Shown here: positions 34,216 to 42,254 of the stretch, piece by piece
How positions within the stretch are numbered: the first letter of the stretch is position 1
How the letters are laid out: every line of letters begins with the position of its first letter
Origin: JAAZKA01 sp034926225
Lineage (GTDB): Bacteria > Bacillota > Clostridia > Oscillospirales > QAMX01
Direction: 5' to 3'
NCBI GenBank assembly: GCA_034926225.1
Contig: JAYFRF010000017.1
Coordinates: 1 to 64,000 of the forward strand
DNA length: 64,000 nt
Program-made: the position numbers and the translations under genes
Notes under the pieces: model-generated
Database searches by the model: none
Told to the model about the DNA's origin: nothing
What the model saw: the letters and a program-made list of their open reading frames with translations, nothing else

Positions 34216-34422
34216 TCAGGTGTCGCGGCGGTACTCAAGAATGTCGCCTGGCTGGCAGTCGAGCACATCGCAGAGGCGCGCCAAAGTATCCAGACGTACG
34301 GCGCGCGCCCGTCCGTTTTTCAGGATGGAGAGGTTGGCCATGGTGATGCCGACACGGGAGGACAGCTCGGTCAGGCTGATTTTACGGCGCGCCATCATGA
34401 CGTCGAGGTTGATGATGATCAT
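34216..34422 (-). CDS. Small XRE-type HTH regulator (YozG-like)
   Basis: The 68-residue product is a single Cro/C1-type helix-turn-helix domain: MIIINLDVMMARRKISLTEL, then SRVGITMANLSILKNGRARAVR with the recognition helix, and the end LDCQPGDILEY. This matches the YozG family, which is regularly encoded next to DUF2975 membrane proteins, as here (stop of the partner is 16 bases upstream). A role as repressor of the pair is inferred. A longer in-frame start exists but would overlap the partner gene and break the homology. Confidence 0.88.
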   Translation of the reverse strand: MIIINLDVMMARRKISLTELSSRVGITMANLSILKNGRARAVRLDTLARLCDVLDCQPGDILEYRRDT

Positions 34423-34438
34423 ATATATTACCCCGCTT

Positions 34439-34891
34439 TCAGATGGTGAGGTCGTTTTCTTCCTCAATGACACGCGCACGGTCGACGAGGTTTGCGAGGG
34501 CCAGCGAGGCGACACCGATGCAGAAGCCCATGACGATTACGCAGAAGACGAGGGGGAGAAGACGCGTACCGATGACGGCTCTAAAGAGGAGAATCCCCGC
34601 AAGCACGGTTACGGCGGCGGTATCGGTAAAGGCGAGGATGCCGATAACCTTCATCGCACGGACGTTTTCCCTGCAAAAGGAATGGTCGCGTGCGATGTTG
34701 CCCACCACACGCCAGAAAATGACAAGGGCGGTGTAGCAGGGGATGGCGAGGATAGGCAGAGCATAGCGATAGGTATTCGTGTCACCATAGTCGAAGAAGC
34801 CGCCGAGGGAGAGCGCGAGGACGCCCGCTCCCATGAGGGCGATAAGGATGACCGCGATACGCAGCCAGATGGCGAGGGAAGGATGCTTCAT
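34439..34891 (-). CDS. DUF2975 membrane protein
   Basis: The 150-residue product has four predicted membrane helices (IAVILIALMGAGVLALSLG first; LPLVFCVIVMGFCIGVASLA last) and the pattern between helices two and three (FWRVVGNIARDHSFCRENVRAMKVIG) typical of DUF2975. It is coded directly upstream of the YozG-like regulator in one operon. GGAGGTG precedes the ATG. Function is unknown for the family. Confidence 0.85.
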   Translation of the reverse strand: MKHPSLAIWLRIAVILIALMGAGVLALSLGGFFDYGDTNTYRYALPILAIPCYTALVIFWRVVGNIARDHSFCRENVRAMKVIGILAFTDTAAVTVLAGILLFRAVIGTRLLPLVFCVIVMGFCIGVASLALANLVDRARVIEEENDLTI

Positions 34892-34944
34892 GGGTAAAAC
34901 ACCTCCGCAGCTTGAGTGAATAGGGATATGGTAGCATAAAAAAT

Positions 34945-35008
34945 AAGAAAAGTCAACTGTGAGGACTTGACAAGAAAAGTAGGAAAGTATATACTAAGTA
35001 AGAAAAGT
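34945..35008 (+). promoter_or_regulatory. Promoter with three operator-like repeats
   Basis: TTGACA (34967-34972) and TATACT (34990-34995) with a 17-base spacer drive the AbrB-ABC operon. The motif AAGAAAAGT occurs at 34945, 34972 and 35000, that is, upstream of -35, inside the spacer and just after -10, at intervals of 27 and 28 bases. Variants (AGTAGGAAAGTAT) lie between. Spacing near whole helical turns suggests cooperative binding of a regulator, perhaps the AbrB-type protein itself. Confidence 0.65.
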
Positions 35009-35039
35009 ATGAATTAACTTACAAAGGAGGAAAGCCGAC

Positions 35040-35297
35040 ATGAAACATGTACCGCCGAAGGGCAAGCATCTGTTTGGCACCGTGAGGGTCGGGGAAAAGG
35101 GGCAGATCGTAATTCCAAAGAAAGCAAGGGATATCTTTGGAATCAAGCCGGGTGATGAGCTGATGGTGCTGGGCGACGAGGAGCAGGGGCTGGCGCTCTT
35201 GAAGAATGAGAAGTTTTTGCATTTCGTTGCAGAGATTATGAAACGGCAGGAGATGCCGGACGGATGGACGGAGGAGGAGACGAATGACAGCGATTAA
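35040..35297 (+). CDS. AbrB/MazE-type swapped-hairpin DNA-binding protein
   Basis: The 85-residue product has the SpoVT/AbrB swapped-hairpin domain in residues 10-55: FGTVRVGEKGQIVIPKKARD, then FGIKPGDELMVLGD. Such proteins bind DNA as dimers or tetramers. It is the first gene of an operon with an ABC transporter whose start overlaps its end by 14 bases, the common arrangement where the small regulator controls its own transporter. AAAGGAGGA precedes the ATG. Confidence 0.9.
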   Translation: MKHVPPKGKHLFGTVRVGEKGQIVIPKKARDIFGIKPGDELMVLGDEEQGLALLKNEKFLHFVAEIMKRQEMPDGWTEEETNDSD

Positions 35298-36015
35298 GAT
35301 CGAGGGACTGACCAAACGCTTCGGAAAGCGTACGGCAGTCGATCACCTGACGCTCGATATCGAGTCTGGAGAGGTATTTGGGCTGCTCGGCGCAAACGGA
35401 GCGGGAAAAACGACGACGATCCGGATGCTGTGCGGGCTGACGCAGCCGAGCGCAGGGGATGCGATTATTTACGGGGACAGCGTTGTTACAGCCACGAATG
35501 CGGTAAAGGGAAAGATCAACGTGTCCCCGCAGGAGACGGCGGTAGCGGCGAAGCTGACGGTGAAGGAGAATCTGGAACTGATCGCGCGGCTGTACGGCAG
35601 CGATCGGGCGGAAGCGAAAAGACGTGCGGATCAGGTAATGCGGGAGCTGCGCTTAGTGGAGCGGGCGGGAGATCGGGCGAAAACGCTGTCCGGCGGCCTA
35701 CAGCGGAGGCTTTCGATTGCGATGGCATTGATTACGGAGCCGAAGGTGCTGTTTTTAGACGAGCCGACGCTGGGACTCGACGTCCGGGCGCGGCGAGACC
35801 TGTGGAAGGTGATCGAGGAGCTGCACGGACGGATCACGGTCATCCTGACGTCGCATTATCTGGAAGAAGTCGAGCACCTGGCCGACAGGATTGCGATTAT
35901 GGACGCGGGGAAGGTATGTGCGATGGGTACGGTCGGCAAGATATGCGAACAAACGGGAAAAGAGACGCTGGAAGAGGCGTTTTTGGCCTTGACAGATGGG
36001 GATAAGGAGGAGTAA
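35284..36015 (+). CDS. ABC transporter ATP-binding protein
   Basis: The 243-residue product is a complete ABC ATPase: Walker A GANGAGKTT at about residues 36-44, Q-loop in SPQETAV, signature LSGGLQRRLS, Walker B VLFLDEPTLGLD and the H-loop His in LTSHYLEEV. It belongs to the drug/Na+ export type (CcmA/NatA-like) that works with an ABC-2 permease, encoded by the next gene. The substrate cannot be predicted. Confidence 0.93.
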   Translation: MTAIKIEGLTKRFGKRTAVDHLTLDIESGEVFGLLGANGAGKTTTIRMLCGLTQPSAGDAIIYGDSVVTATNAVKGKINVSPQETAVAAKLTVKENLELIARLYGSDRAEAKRRADQVMRELRLVERAGDRAKTLSGGLQRRLSIAMALITEPKVLFLDEPTLGLDVRARRDLWKVIEELHGRITVILTSHYLEEVEHLADRIAIMDAGKVCAMGTVGKICEQTGKETLEEAFLALTDGDKEE

Positions 36016-36018
36016 GGC

Positions 36019-36756
36019 GTGAGAAGTATGGCTTTTGCGGGCAGGAATGCGAAAGAACTGTTACGCGACCCGCTGACACTGATATTCGGTATCGGTTTCC
36101 CAATCATCCTGATCACGCTGATCTCGATTATGCGCCAAAGCATCCCCGAGATGCCGAACAATATGTTTGACATTGGGAACTTTGCACCGGGGATGGCGGT
36201 CTTCGGACTGTCGTTTCTGTCGCTGTTTCTCGGCATGTTGATTGCGGGAGACCGGGAAAGCTCTTATTTGATGCGTATCTTTGCGTCACCGATGACTTCG
36301 TCGGACTACATCGTCGGGTATACGCTGCCGCTGCTGCCGGTGGCGGCGGCGCAGGGAGCGGTATGCTTTAGTTATGCGCTGCTCTTTGATTTGAAATTTA
36401 CGCCTGAGCTAATTGTGGCGGTGGCTGTGATCGTGCCCGTATCCCTGCTGTATATCGCGATCGGCGTACTGTCAGGGTCTACGCTGACTTACCGGCAGGT
36501 AGGCGGTATCGCGTCGATCGTCATCAATCTGGCGGCGTGGCTGAGCGGGACATGGTTCGATATCGAGCTGATCGGCGGTGCGTTCAAGACGATCTGTAAC
36601 CTGCTGCCGTTCGTCCACGCGGTAGAGGCGGTCAGGGCGGCGGCATACGGGAATTATGGGGAGATCTGGGTACATCTGGCAATCGTTATGGGCTACGCGG
36701 CGGTGATCTTTGCTGTGGGAGCCGCCGTATTTAGAAGACGGGCGCGTGGGGAATGA
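36019..36756 (+). CDS. ABC-2 type permease
   Basis: The 245-residue product has six predicted membrane helices and the ABC-2 layout: an N-terminal NAKELLRDPLTLIFGIGFPIIL, a loop, then FGLSFLSLFLGMLIAGDRESSYLMRIFASP, and a C-terminal pair of helices. It forms the membrane part of the exporter with the preceding ATPase. GTG 36019 is preferred as start because AAGGAGG lies eight bases before it; ATG 36028 is possible. Confidence 0.9.
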   Translation: MRSMAFAGRNAKELLRDPLTLIFGIGFPIILITLISIMRQSIPEMPNNMFDIGNFAPGMAVFGLSFLSLFLGMLIAGDRESSYLMRIFASPMTSSDYIVGYTLPLLPVAAAQGAVCFSYALLFDLKFTPELIVAVAVIVPVSLLYIAIGVLSGSTLTYRQVGGIASIVINLAAWLSGTWFDIELIGGAFKTICNLLPFVHAVEAVRAAAYGNYGEIWVHLAIVMGYAAVIFAVGAAVFRRRARGE

Positions 36757-36808
36757 AGAAAACAACACAAAATTAATGAAACAAGTGGGAAAAAGCGTAT
36801 AAAAATGC

Positions 36809-36837
36809 TTGCGTTTACGGGAGATTTGGGGTATAAT
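36809..36837 (+). promoter_or_regulatory. Promoter of the Cys-cluster protein gene
   Basis: TTGCGT and TATAAT with a 17-base spacer, 36 bases before the next gene. Confidence 0.6.
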
Positions 36838-36872
36838 AAATAAGCATCTCAGAATAGAATTGAAAGGAGCTT

Positions 36873-37388
36873 ATGGATATGGATTCTAAGGTTCGTGAGC
36901 TGTTAAATCGTGTCAAGGAAGGCGCGGTTACGTATGGGAAAGCAGCGGGCAAGTTTGCTTCCGACGCCGCGGAGAAAGCGCGCATTAATTTGCAGATATT
37001 CGATCTGAATACGGAGATCGATATTGCATTCAAGGAGATCGGCAAGCTCGTGTATGCGATGCACTCCGGCTTGGAAGTTTCCGGAGAAGCGGTTCAGTCG
37101 CAGATCGAATCGATTGATTCGAAGAAGGCGCAGCTTTGCGAGCTTCGCGCGCGGCTGGCGTCGTACAAGGCCGCCCAGGCCGAGGACGCGGAGGAAGCTG
37201 CGGCAGAAGCCGCGGCAGAAGCCGATCAAGAACCCTGTTGCTGCTGCTGTGACGCATGTGCGGAAGCTGCCCCCGCAGAGGAAGCCGCGCCGGCCGAAGA
37301 GTGCTGCTGCGGATGCTCGGAGAAAGCTCCCACTGTGGACGAAGCCGGGTGCTGCTGCAACGAAAAGAAGGACGAAACGATCGGTTAA
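36873..37388 (+). CDS. Coiled-coil protein with Cys-cluster tail
   Basis: The 171-residue product has two helical halves in residues 1-110 (KVRELLNRVKEGAVTYGKAA; INLQIFDLNTEIDIAFKEIG; SIDSKKAQLCELRARLASYK) that resemble the coiled-coil part of small zinc-ribbon proteins of Firmicutes. The tail is unusual: an Ala/Glu linker followed by CCCCCDAC, then CCCGC and a final CCC, 13 cysteines in about 50 residues. Clusters of this kind can bind zinc, copper or iron-sulphur centres, which is inference. No signal peptide or membrane segment is seen. The gene has its own promoter and AAGGAG ribosome binding site. I do not recognise a family with a known function. Confidence 0.75.
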   Translation: MDMDSKVRELLNRVKEGAVTYGKAAGKFASDAAEKARINLQIFDLNTEIDIAFKEIGKLVYAMHSGLEVSGEAVQSQIESIDSKKAQLCELRARLASYKAAQAEDAEEAAAEAAAEADQEPCCCCCDACAEAAPAEEAAPAEECCCGCSEKAPTVDEAGCCCNEKKDETIG

Positions 37389-37408
37389 GCTGTAGTTTTA
37401 TAAAAAGG

Positions 37409-37460
37409 AAACAAGGGATGCGAATGGGGAAAGCCCTATGAAAAAACGCATCCCTTGTTT
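37409..37460 (+). terminator. Hairpin after the Cys-cluster gene
   Basis: A perfect 14-base stem (AAACAAGGGATGCG with CGCATCCCTTGTTT) encloses a 24-base loop. The following bases are GGGG rather than T, so this may be a weak terminator or a 5' structure of the next gene, whose start is 15 bases away. Confidence 0.5.
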
Positions 37461-37474
37461 GGGGTAAATAGAGA

Positions 37475-38776
37475 ATGAAACTGGACTGCTTATTCGCGGA
37501 CGTGACTGCGGTAACGATGGCAGCCCCCGGTGTATTGCGGTCCGCATACGTCGGTGTGGCGGACGGAAAGATCGTCTATATCGGGAGGGAAATGCCCCGG
37601 GATACCGAGATCGCGCGAGTGATCCGCAAACCGCACCGCGTACTGATGCCGGGAATGACCAACGCGCATACCCATATCGCAATGACGGCCTTTCGCGGTT
37701 ATGCGGACGATCTGCCGCTGCATCGCTGGCTGTTTGAGAAAATATTTCCGGCGGAAGCAAAGCTTGACGCGCGGGGGGTCTATCTCGCCGCACGTCTTGG
37801 GATGTTGGAAGCGCTGTCAACCGGTACGACGGCGGTCTGTGATGCGTATTTTAACCTCGACAGCATCGCAAAAGCGGCAAAAGAATGCGGTATCCGTGCC
37901 AATATCTGCAACATGCTGACCTATTTCGGCGAAGGAGCGGCGCCCGATACGGACAATGCCTTCCGCGAAACACGGGAGCTTGCGGCGGCGTATGCGGGCG
38001 ATGCCCTCGTTACGACGGATATGGGCCTGCATTCGGTGTACACGTCGACCCAGTCAAGCTGGGAAAAGGTAGGCGTATATGCAAGAGAGCATAACTTACG
38101 TTTGCACATCCATTTGTCGGAGACGCAAAAGGAAAACGATGACTGCTTTGCAAAATATGGATGCTCCCCAACAGCCGCGCTTGAGCGGGCGGGCGTATTT
38201 GACAATGCGGTCACGGCGGCGCACTGCGTCTTTTTAAGCGAAGCCGATCGTACGATTCTACGCATGCATAATACGGTGATTGCGCACAATCCGACGAGCA
38301 ACTGCAAGCTGGCGTCGGGGATTGCGGACGTCGCGTCGATGAAGGGCATCCCGGTTGCGCTCGGCACGGATGGAATGGCGTCGAACAACACGCACGATCT
38401 GTTCGGCGAAATGAAGCTTTGCGCGATGCTTGCCAAGGTACGGGCGATGGACGCGTCGATATGTCCGGCGGACGAGGTCGTCCGGATGGCGACAGTCGGC
38501 GGAGCGGCGGCGGTAGGACGGGAAGGTTGCTGCGGGAAGCTTAAGGTGGGGTATGACGCGGATATCGTGATGCTGAATTTCGATACGCCGTCGCTTTCTC
38601 CCTGCTACGATACGCTGTCGCATCTGGTGTATGCGGCGACCGGGCGGGATGTGGAGCTGACGATGGTCGGCGGACGTGTGGCGTACGAAAACGGGGCGTT
38701 CCCGGGGATCGACGCCGAAAAATGCGCGGCGGAGTTGCGTGAATATTGCAAAGCAACGTTTGGAGAACGGGTATGA
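37475..38776 (+). CDS. mtaD: Amidohydrolase, MTA/SAH deaminase type
   Basis: The 433-residue product belongs to the 5-methylthioadenosine/S-adenosylhomocysteine deaminase branch of the amidohydrolases. Metal and substrate residues are visible as NAHTHIAM (about residue 68), LHIHLSET, TAAHCVFL and ALGTDGMASNN. It deaminates adenosyl thioethers or other aminopurines; the precise substrate varies within the family. It overlaps the next gene by four bases. The link with the cell-wall flippase and sporulation genes that follow looks like simple operon merging. Confidence 0.87.
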   Translation: MKLDCLFADVTAVTMAAPGVLRSAYVGVADGKIVYIGREMPRDTEIARVIRKPHRVLMPGMTNAHTHIAMTAFRGYADDLPLHRWLFEKIFPAEAKLDARGVYLAARLGMLEALSTGTTAVCDAYFNLDSIAKAAKECGIRANICNMLTYFGEGAAPDTDNAFRETRELAAAYAGDALVTTDMGLHSVYTSTQSSWEKVGVYAREHNLRLHIHLSETQKENDDCFAKYGCSPTAALERAGVFDNAVTAAHCVFLSEADRTILRMHNTVIAHNPTSNCKLASGIADVASMKGIPVALGTDGMASNNTHDLFGEMKLCAMLAKVRAMDASICPADEVVRMATVGGAAAVGREGCCGKLKVGYDADIVMLNFDTPSLSPCYDTLSHLVYAATGRDVELTMVGGRVAYENGAFPGIDAEKCAAELREYCKATFGERV

Positions 38777-40362
38777 GCAAAATCCAGAAGCAAAGCTTTC
38801 TCGAAGGCGCGCTGATCATGGCGATCGCGAACATGATCGTCAAGGTGATCGGCGCTTTTTTCAAGATTCCGTTAAAGAATCTGATCGGTTCGGACGGCAT
38901 GGGCATGTTCTACGGCGCATACAACATCTATTCGGCGCTGGTGGTCATTTCCACGGCGGGTCTGCCGGTCGCGGTGTCCCGTATGATTGCGGAGGCTAAC
39001 GCGAAGGGGAGAGGACGCGAGATCGACCGGATTTTCCGCGTCAGCTTCGGCCTGTTTATCGCGATCGGCGTGCTGTCCACCTTATTAATGATTGCGTTTG
39101 CGCGGCCGCTCCTTGCGTACCAGGGTAACCCGGACGCGTATTGGTCGCTGATCGCCCTCGCTCCGGCGGTCTTTTTCGTCGCGCTGATGAGCGTGTACCG
39201 AGGGTACTGTCAGGGACTGCGGAATATGGTGCCTACAGCGGTATCGCAGCTGATCGAAGCGGCGTCGAAGCTTGTTTTCGGTTACGGACTTGCGATTTTG
39301 GCGCTTAAGCTTGGCTACGGCGTTGAAATTGCGTCGGCAGGCGCTATCCTCGGCGTGACGTTTGGTACGGTACTTGGTTCGATTTATGTGGCGATTCGCC
39401 GCAAACGGGTGCGGGAGGTTTCCAAATTCTCGGATTTTGATCCGGATATCCGCACCGATACGGAGCTTCTGAAGACGCTCATCGTCATCGCCATCCCGAT
39501 CACCATCGGCGCGGCGGTGATGTCCCTGACGAATCTGATCGATAACTTTGTCGTCATGCGACGCTTGCAGGCGATCGGCTTCGCAAAAGACCTGACCGTT
39601 TCGATGTACGGCGCGTACTCGAGTATGTCCGTCGCACTGATGACGCTGCCGCAGACCCTAATCGTCGGTATGACGGTGAGTTTGATTCCGGCGATTGCCG
39701 ACGCGTACGGCGCGAAAGACTACCAGCGCGCTCGCATCAATACAGAGTCAGCGACGCGTTTGACGGGTGTTTTGGCATTTCCCTGCGCGGCGGGACTTTT
39801 CGTCCTCGCATGGCCGCTTTTAAACCTGCTGTTCACGGCGGATGTAGACTTTGCGGCGCCGCTGTTGCAGACGCTGGCGTTTGCGTTCCTGTTTGTATCT
39901 CTCGTTTCGGTCACAAACGCGCTCCTGCAAGCGGCGGGGAAAGAACGCCTGCCGGTGATCTCGATGGTCGTGGGAGGCGTCGTCAAGCTCGTGACCAACT
40001 TCATTCTGATCGGTACTCCGGCGATCAACATCCACGGCGCGCCCATCGGTACGATTGCATGCTACGCGACGATCGCCATTCTCAACATCATCTTCGTCTA
40101 TACAAAGACCGAACTCGGCCCAAAACAGTGGTATCTGCTTTGGAAACCGCTTGCCTCGGCAATAGCGATGGGGGCATTCGCGTACATTACATACCCGCCG
40201 CTCGCCGGACTGCTTGGCGCAAGACTTGGCGTGCTGGTAGACATCTTCCTGTGCGTGGCGGTGTATCTGGGAGTCATGCTGCTGCTCGGCGGATTTGTCA
40301 GAGAAGATATATTGATGCTGCCGAAGGGGAAGAAGATCGCGCGGTTTCTTAGATTGAAATAA
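38773..40362 (+). CDS. MATE-like lipid/polysaccharide flippase (YabM/SpoVB family)
   Basis: The 529-residue product has about 14 membrane helices and the family N terminus KQSFLEGALIMAIANMIVKVIGAFFKIPL, with AGLPVAVSRMIAEANAKGR and FYGAYNI. It is a MOP-superfamily exporter related to SpoVB, YabM and MurJ, which move lipid-linked cell-wall or cortex precursors. Synteny with B. subtilis yabM-yabN-yabO-yabP-yabQ-divIC-yabR supports the YabM assignment. ATG 38773 overlaps the stop of the deaminase gene. Confidence 0.88.
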   Translation: MSKIQKQSFLEGALIMAIANMIVKVIGAFFKIPLKNLIGSDGMGMFYGAYNIYSALVVISTAGLPVAVSRMIAEANAKGRGREIDRIFRVSFGLFIAIGVLSTLLMIAFARPLLAYQGNPDAYWSLIALAPAVFFVALMSVYRGYCQGLRNMVPTAVSQLIEAASKLVFGYGLAILALKLGYGVEIASAGAILGVTFGTVLGSIYVAIRRKRVREVSKFSDFDPDIRTDTELLKTLIVIAIPITIGAAVMSLTNLIDNFVVMRRLQAIGFAKDLTVSMYGAYSSMSVALMTLPQTLIVGMTVSLIPAIADAYGAKDYQRARINTESATRLTGVLAFPCAAGLFVLAWPLLNLLFTADVDFAAPLLQTLAFAFLFVSLVSVTNALLQAAGKERLPVISMVVGGVVKLVTNFILIGTPAINIHGAPIGTIACYATIAILNIIFVYTKTELGPKQWYLLWKPLASAIAMGAFAYITYPPLAGLLGARLGVLVDIFLCVAVYLGVMLLLGGFVREDILMLPKGKKIARFLRLK

Positions 40363-40404
40363 TATTAAAAAAAGTTAAAAAACACTTGCGGAGAAGCGAA
40401 AGAT

Positions 40405-41058
40405 ATGGTAAATTATAAACAGAAAGAAAATTACCGCGTGGAAGACCTTGTGGGGATCATGGCCATCCTGCGCGGGGAAGGCGGCTGTCCGTGGGATCGG
40501 GAGCAGACGCATGAGAGCATCCGGCAGAACATGCTGGAGGAAGCCTATGAGGCGGCCGAGGCGATCGACCTCGGAAACACCGATATGCTTAAGGAAGAGC
40601 TTGGCGACGTGCTCCTTCAGGTCGTCTTTCATGCGCAGATGGAACGCGAGGCGGGCAGCTTTACCCTGAACGACGTGGCCGACGGGATTTGCAAAAAGCT
40701 GATCCTGCGTCATCCGCATATCTTCGGCGATGTGCAGGTTGCAAACTCCGCAGAGGTGCTTGTGACCTGGGATGCCATCAAAAAGCAGGAAAAATCGCAA
40801 AAAACGACCACCGATACGCTGACCGCCGTCGCGCGGAGCCTTCCGGCGCTCATTCGTGCGGAAAAGGTGCAAAAAAAGGCCGGGAAGGCCGGATTCCCCG
40901 TAGAATACACAGACGCTGAGAACAAAATCGGCGAAAAGCTGTTTGCGCTTGTCCGCGAGGCGCGAGAGATCGGCGTAGACCCCGAACGCGCGCTGGAAAT
41001 CGCCATTGATGCGTATATTAAAAACATCAACAAACTGGAAGAAATGAAAAAAGTATGA
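40405..41058 (+). CDS. mazG: Nucleoside triphosphate pyrophosphohydrolase MazG
   Basis: The 217-residue product is a MazG all-alpha NTP pyrophosphohydrolase: CPWDREQTHESIRQNMLEE (Mg-binding EExxE) and EELGDVLLQVVFHAQ in the N-terminal half, HPHIFGDV in the middle. It hydrolyses non-canonical or excess NTPs to NMP. In B. subtilis the counterpart YabN carries an extra N-terminal tetrapyrrole-methylase domain, which is absent here, so the gene has the short E. coli-like form. It overlaps the rqcP gene by four bases. Confidence 0.94.
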   Translation: MVNYKQKENYRVEDLVGIMAILRGEGGCPWDREQTHESIRQNMLEEAYEAAEAIDLGNTDMLKEELGDVLLQVVFHAQMEREAGSFTLNDVADGICKKLILRHPHIFGDVQVANSAEVLVTWDAIKKQEKSQKTTTDTLTAVARSLPALIRAEKVQKKAGKAGFPVEYTDAENKIGEKLFALVREAREIGVDPERALEIAIDAYIKNINKLEEMKKV

Positions 41059-41297
41059 GACTGGATAAATATTTAAAGGTTTCCCGTCTGATTAAGCGTC
41101 GTACGGTTGCCAATACGGCATGTGACAACGAACGCGTCACGGTCAACGGGAAGGATGCAAAACCGTCCTATCAAGTCAAGCTCGGCGACGTGATCGAGAT
41201 CACCTTCGGGCAGCGTACCCTGAAGGTGGAGGTAACCGACGTCGCGGAGCATGCGACAAAGGAAAACGCTTCGGCGCTGTACCGGGAAATCGTATAA
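41055..41297 (+). CDS. rqcP: S4-domain RNA-binding protein RqcP (YabO)
   Basis: The 80-residue product is a single S4 domain: MRLDKYLKVSRLIKRRTVAN, then NERVTVNGKDAKPSYQVKLGD. It matches YabO/RqcP, which binds stalled 50S subunits with RqcH and supports poly-alanine tailing in ribosome-associated quality control. Gene order directly after mazG is conserved among Firmicutes. Confidence 0.93.
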   Translation: MRLDKYLKVSRLIKRRTVANTACDNERVTVNGKDAKPSYQVKLGDVIEITFGQRTLKVEVTDVAEHATKENASALYREIV

Positions 41298-41357
41298 AAT
41301 AGGTTCTGCCGGCGGGGAAACACGCATAGGATATTCCGGAATAAAGGGGGTATTGCT

Positions 41358-41642
41358 ATGGTGACGAAGCCGGAAACTGCGGAAAAGCGGCCGCAGAACC
41401 TGACGATGACTGATCGTGCCCATATCAGCCTGACAGGGATCTTGGAAGTAAAACGATTTGACGAGCGCGAGATCGTGCTTGCAACAACCCGCGGCAGACT
41501 GACGATACAGGGAGACGCTTTGAAAATTACCAGGTTCTCCGAAGAATCAGGCGAACTGGGCATCGACGGGCGCATCGATGCGCTGGGTTACAGCGGTGAG
41601 CGCGGAGAGAGCGGGGGATTCTGGACGAGGCTGTTCGGATGA
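41358..41642 (+). CDS. yabP: Sporulation protein YabP
   Basis: The 94-residue product has the YabP pattern: LTMTDRAHISLTGILEVKRFDEREI and LTIQGDALKITRFSEESGEL, ending IDALGYS. YabP is made under mother-cell control and is needed for normal spore formation in B. subtilis and Clostridia. AAAGGGGG precedes the ATG. Its stop overlaps the start of yabQ, its usual partner. Confidence 0.93.
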   Translation: MVTKPETAEKRPQNLTMTDRAHISLTGILEVKRFDEREIVLATTRGRLTIQGDALKITRFSEESGELGIDGRIDALGYSGERGESGGFWTRLFG

Positions 41643-41950
41643 ACGGTATGCGCGTGGACAGTATGCTGCAGGCGTCACGGTTTCTTTACTCCTGTGCGTT
41701 TGGCTTGGCGGCATACCTATTGTACATGGGACAGACACGGCTTCAGCGGCATGGAGGTGCCCGGCGCGGACACGTCCTGCGGGGTTTGCTCCTGGACGCG
41801 GGGTACTGGCTCATCACGCTGACGGCCTTCGTGCTATTGGTCTTAGGCTTGTTCGGTGGAGAATTGCGGCTGTACCATCTGTTCGGTGTCGGAGGAGGCG
41901 CGGCGGTCGGAGGGCTGCTGACCATGCCGCGATATAAGGAGAAATCATGA
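41639..41950 (+). CDS. yabQ: Spore cortex biosynthesis protein YabQ
   Basis: The 103-residue product is a small membrane protein with three or four hydrophobic segments (LYSCAFGLAAYLLYMG; LLLDAGYWLITLTAFVLLVLGLF; then VGGGAAVGGLL). Size, topology and position between yabP and divIC fit YabQ, which is required for spore cortex formation. The start overlaps yabP by four bases. Confidence 0.85.
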   Translation: MNGMRVDSMLQASRFLYSCAFGLAAYLLYMGQTRLQRHGGARRGHVLRGLLLDAGYWLITLTAFVLLVLGLFGGELRLYHLFGVGGGAAVGGLLTMPRYKEKS

Positions 41951-42228
41951 GAAAACTCACGTTCAGACTGTTTTTTCGAATTGTGATCATCCTGTTCATC
42001 GTATATGCGGCGTACAATCTGGTGACGCTGCAAGCAAAGCTGAACGAAAAGCAGGTAGAGTATCAAACATTGCAGGAGCAGATCACGGAACAGACGCTGG
42101 AGAACCAGAGATTGGAAGAAAACAGCGGTGAGGAACTGGATGACGAGGAGATCGCATCCATAGCGAGGGAGAAATTAGGATATTCCCTGCCCGGGGAACG
42201 GGTATTTATCGATATAACGGGGAAATAA
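41947..42228 (+). CDS. divIC: Septum formation initiator DivIC/FtsB-like
   Basis: The 93-residue product has a short cytoplasmic N terminus, one membrane helix (LFFRIVIILFIVYAAYNLV), an extracellular coiled coil (LQAKLNEKQVEYQTLQEQIT) and the DivIC/FtsB motif IASIAREKLGYSLPGERVFIDI. It is a bitopic divisome component that bridges FtsL and DivIB. It overlaps yabQ by four bases. Confidence 0.93.
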   Translation: MRKLTFRLFFRIVIILFIVYAAYNLVTLQAKLNEKQVEYQTLQEQITEQTLENQRLEENSGEELDDEEIASIAREKLGYSLPGERVFIDITGK

Positions 42229-42254
42229 AGCACAAAAGGAGTAAAACGGCAAGC

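Noticed and set aside
34208..34897. A 229-codon + strand frame across the DUF2975/YozG genes
   Set aside because: It is antisense to two well-supported genes and rich in charged residues from codon mirror effects; no ribosome binding site.
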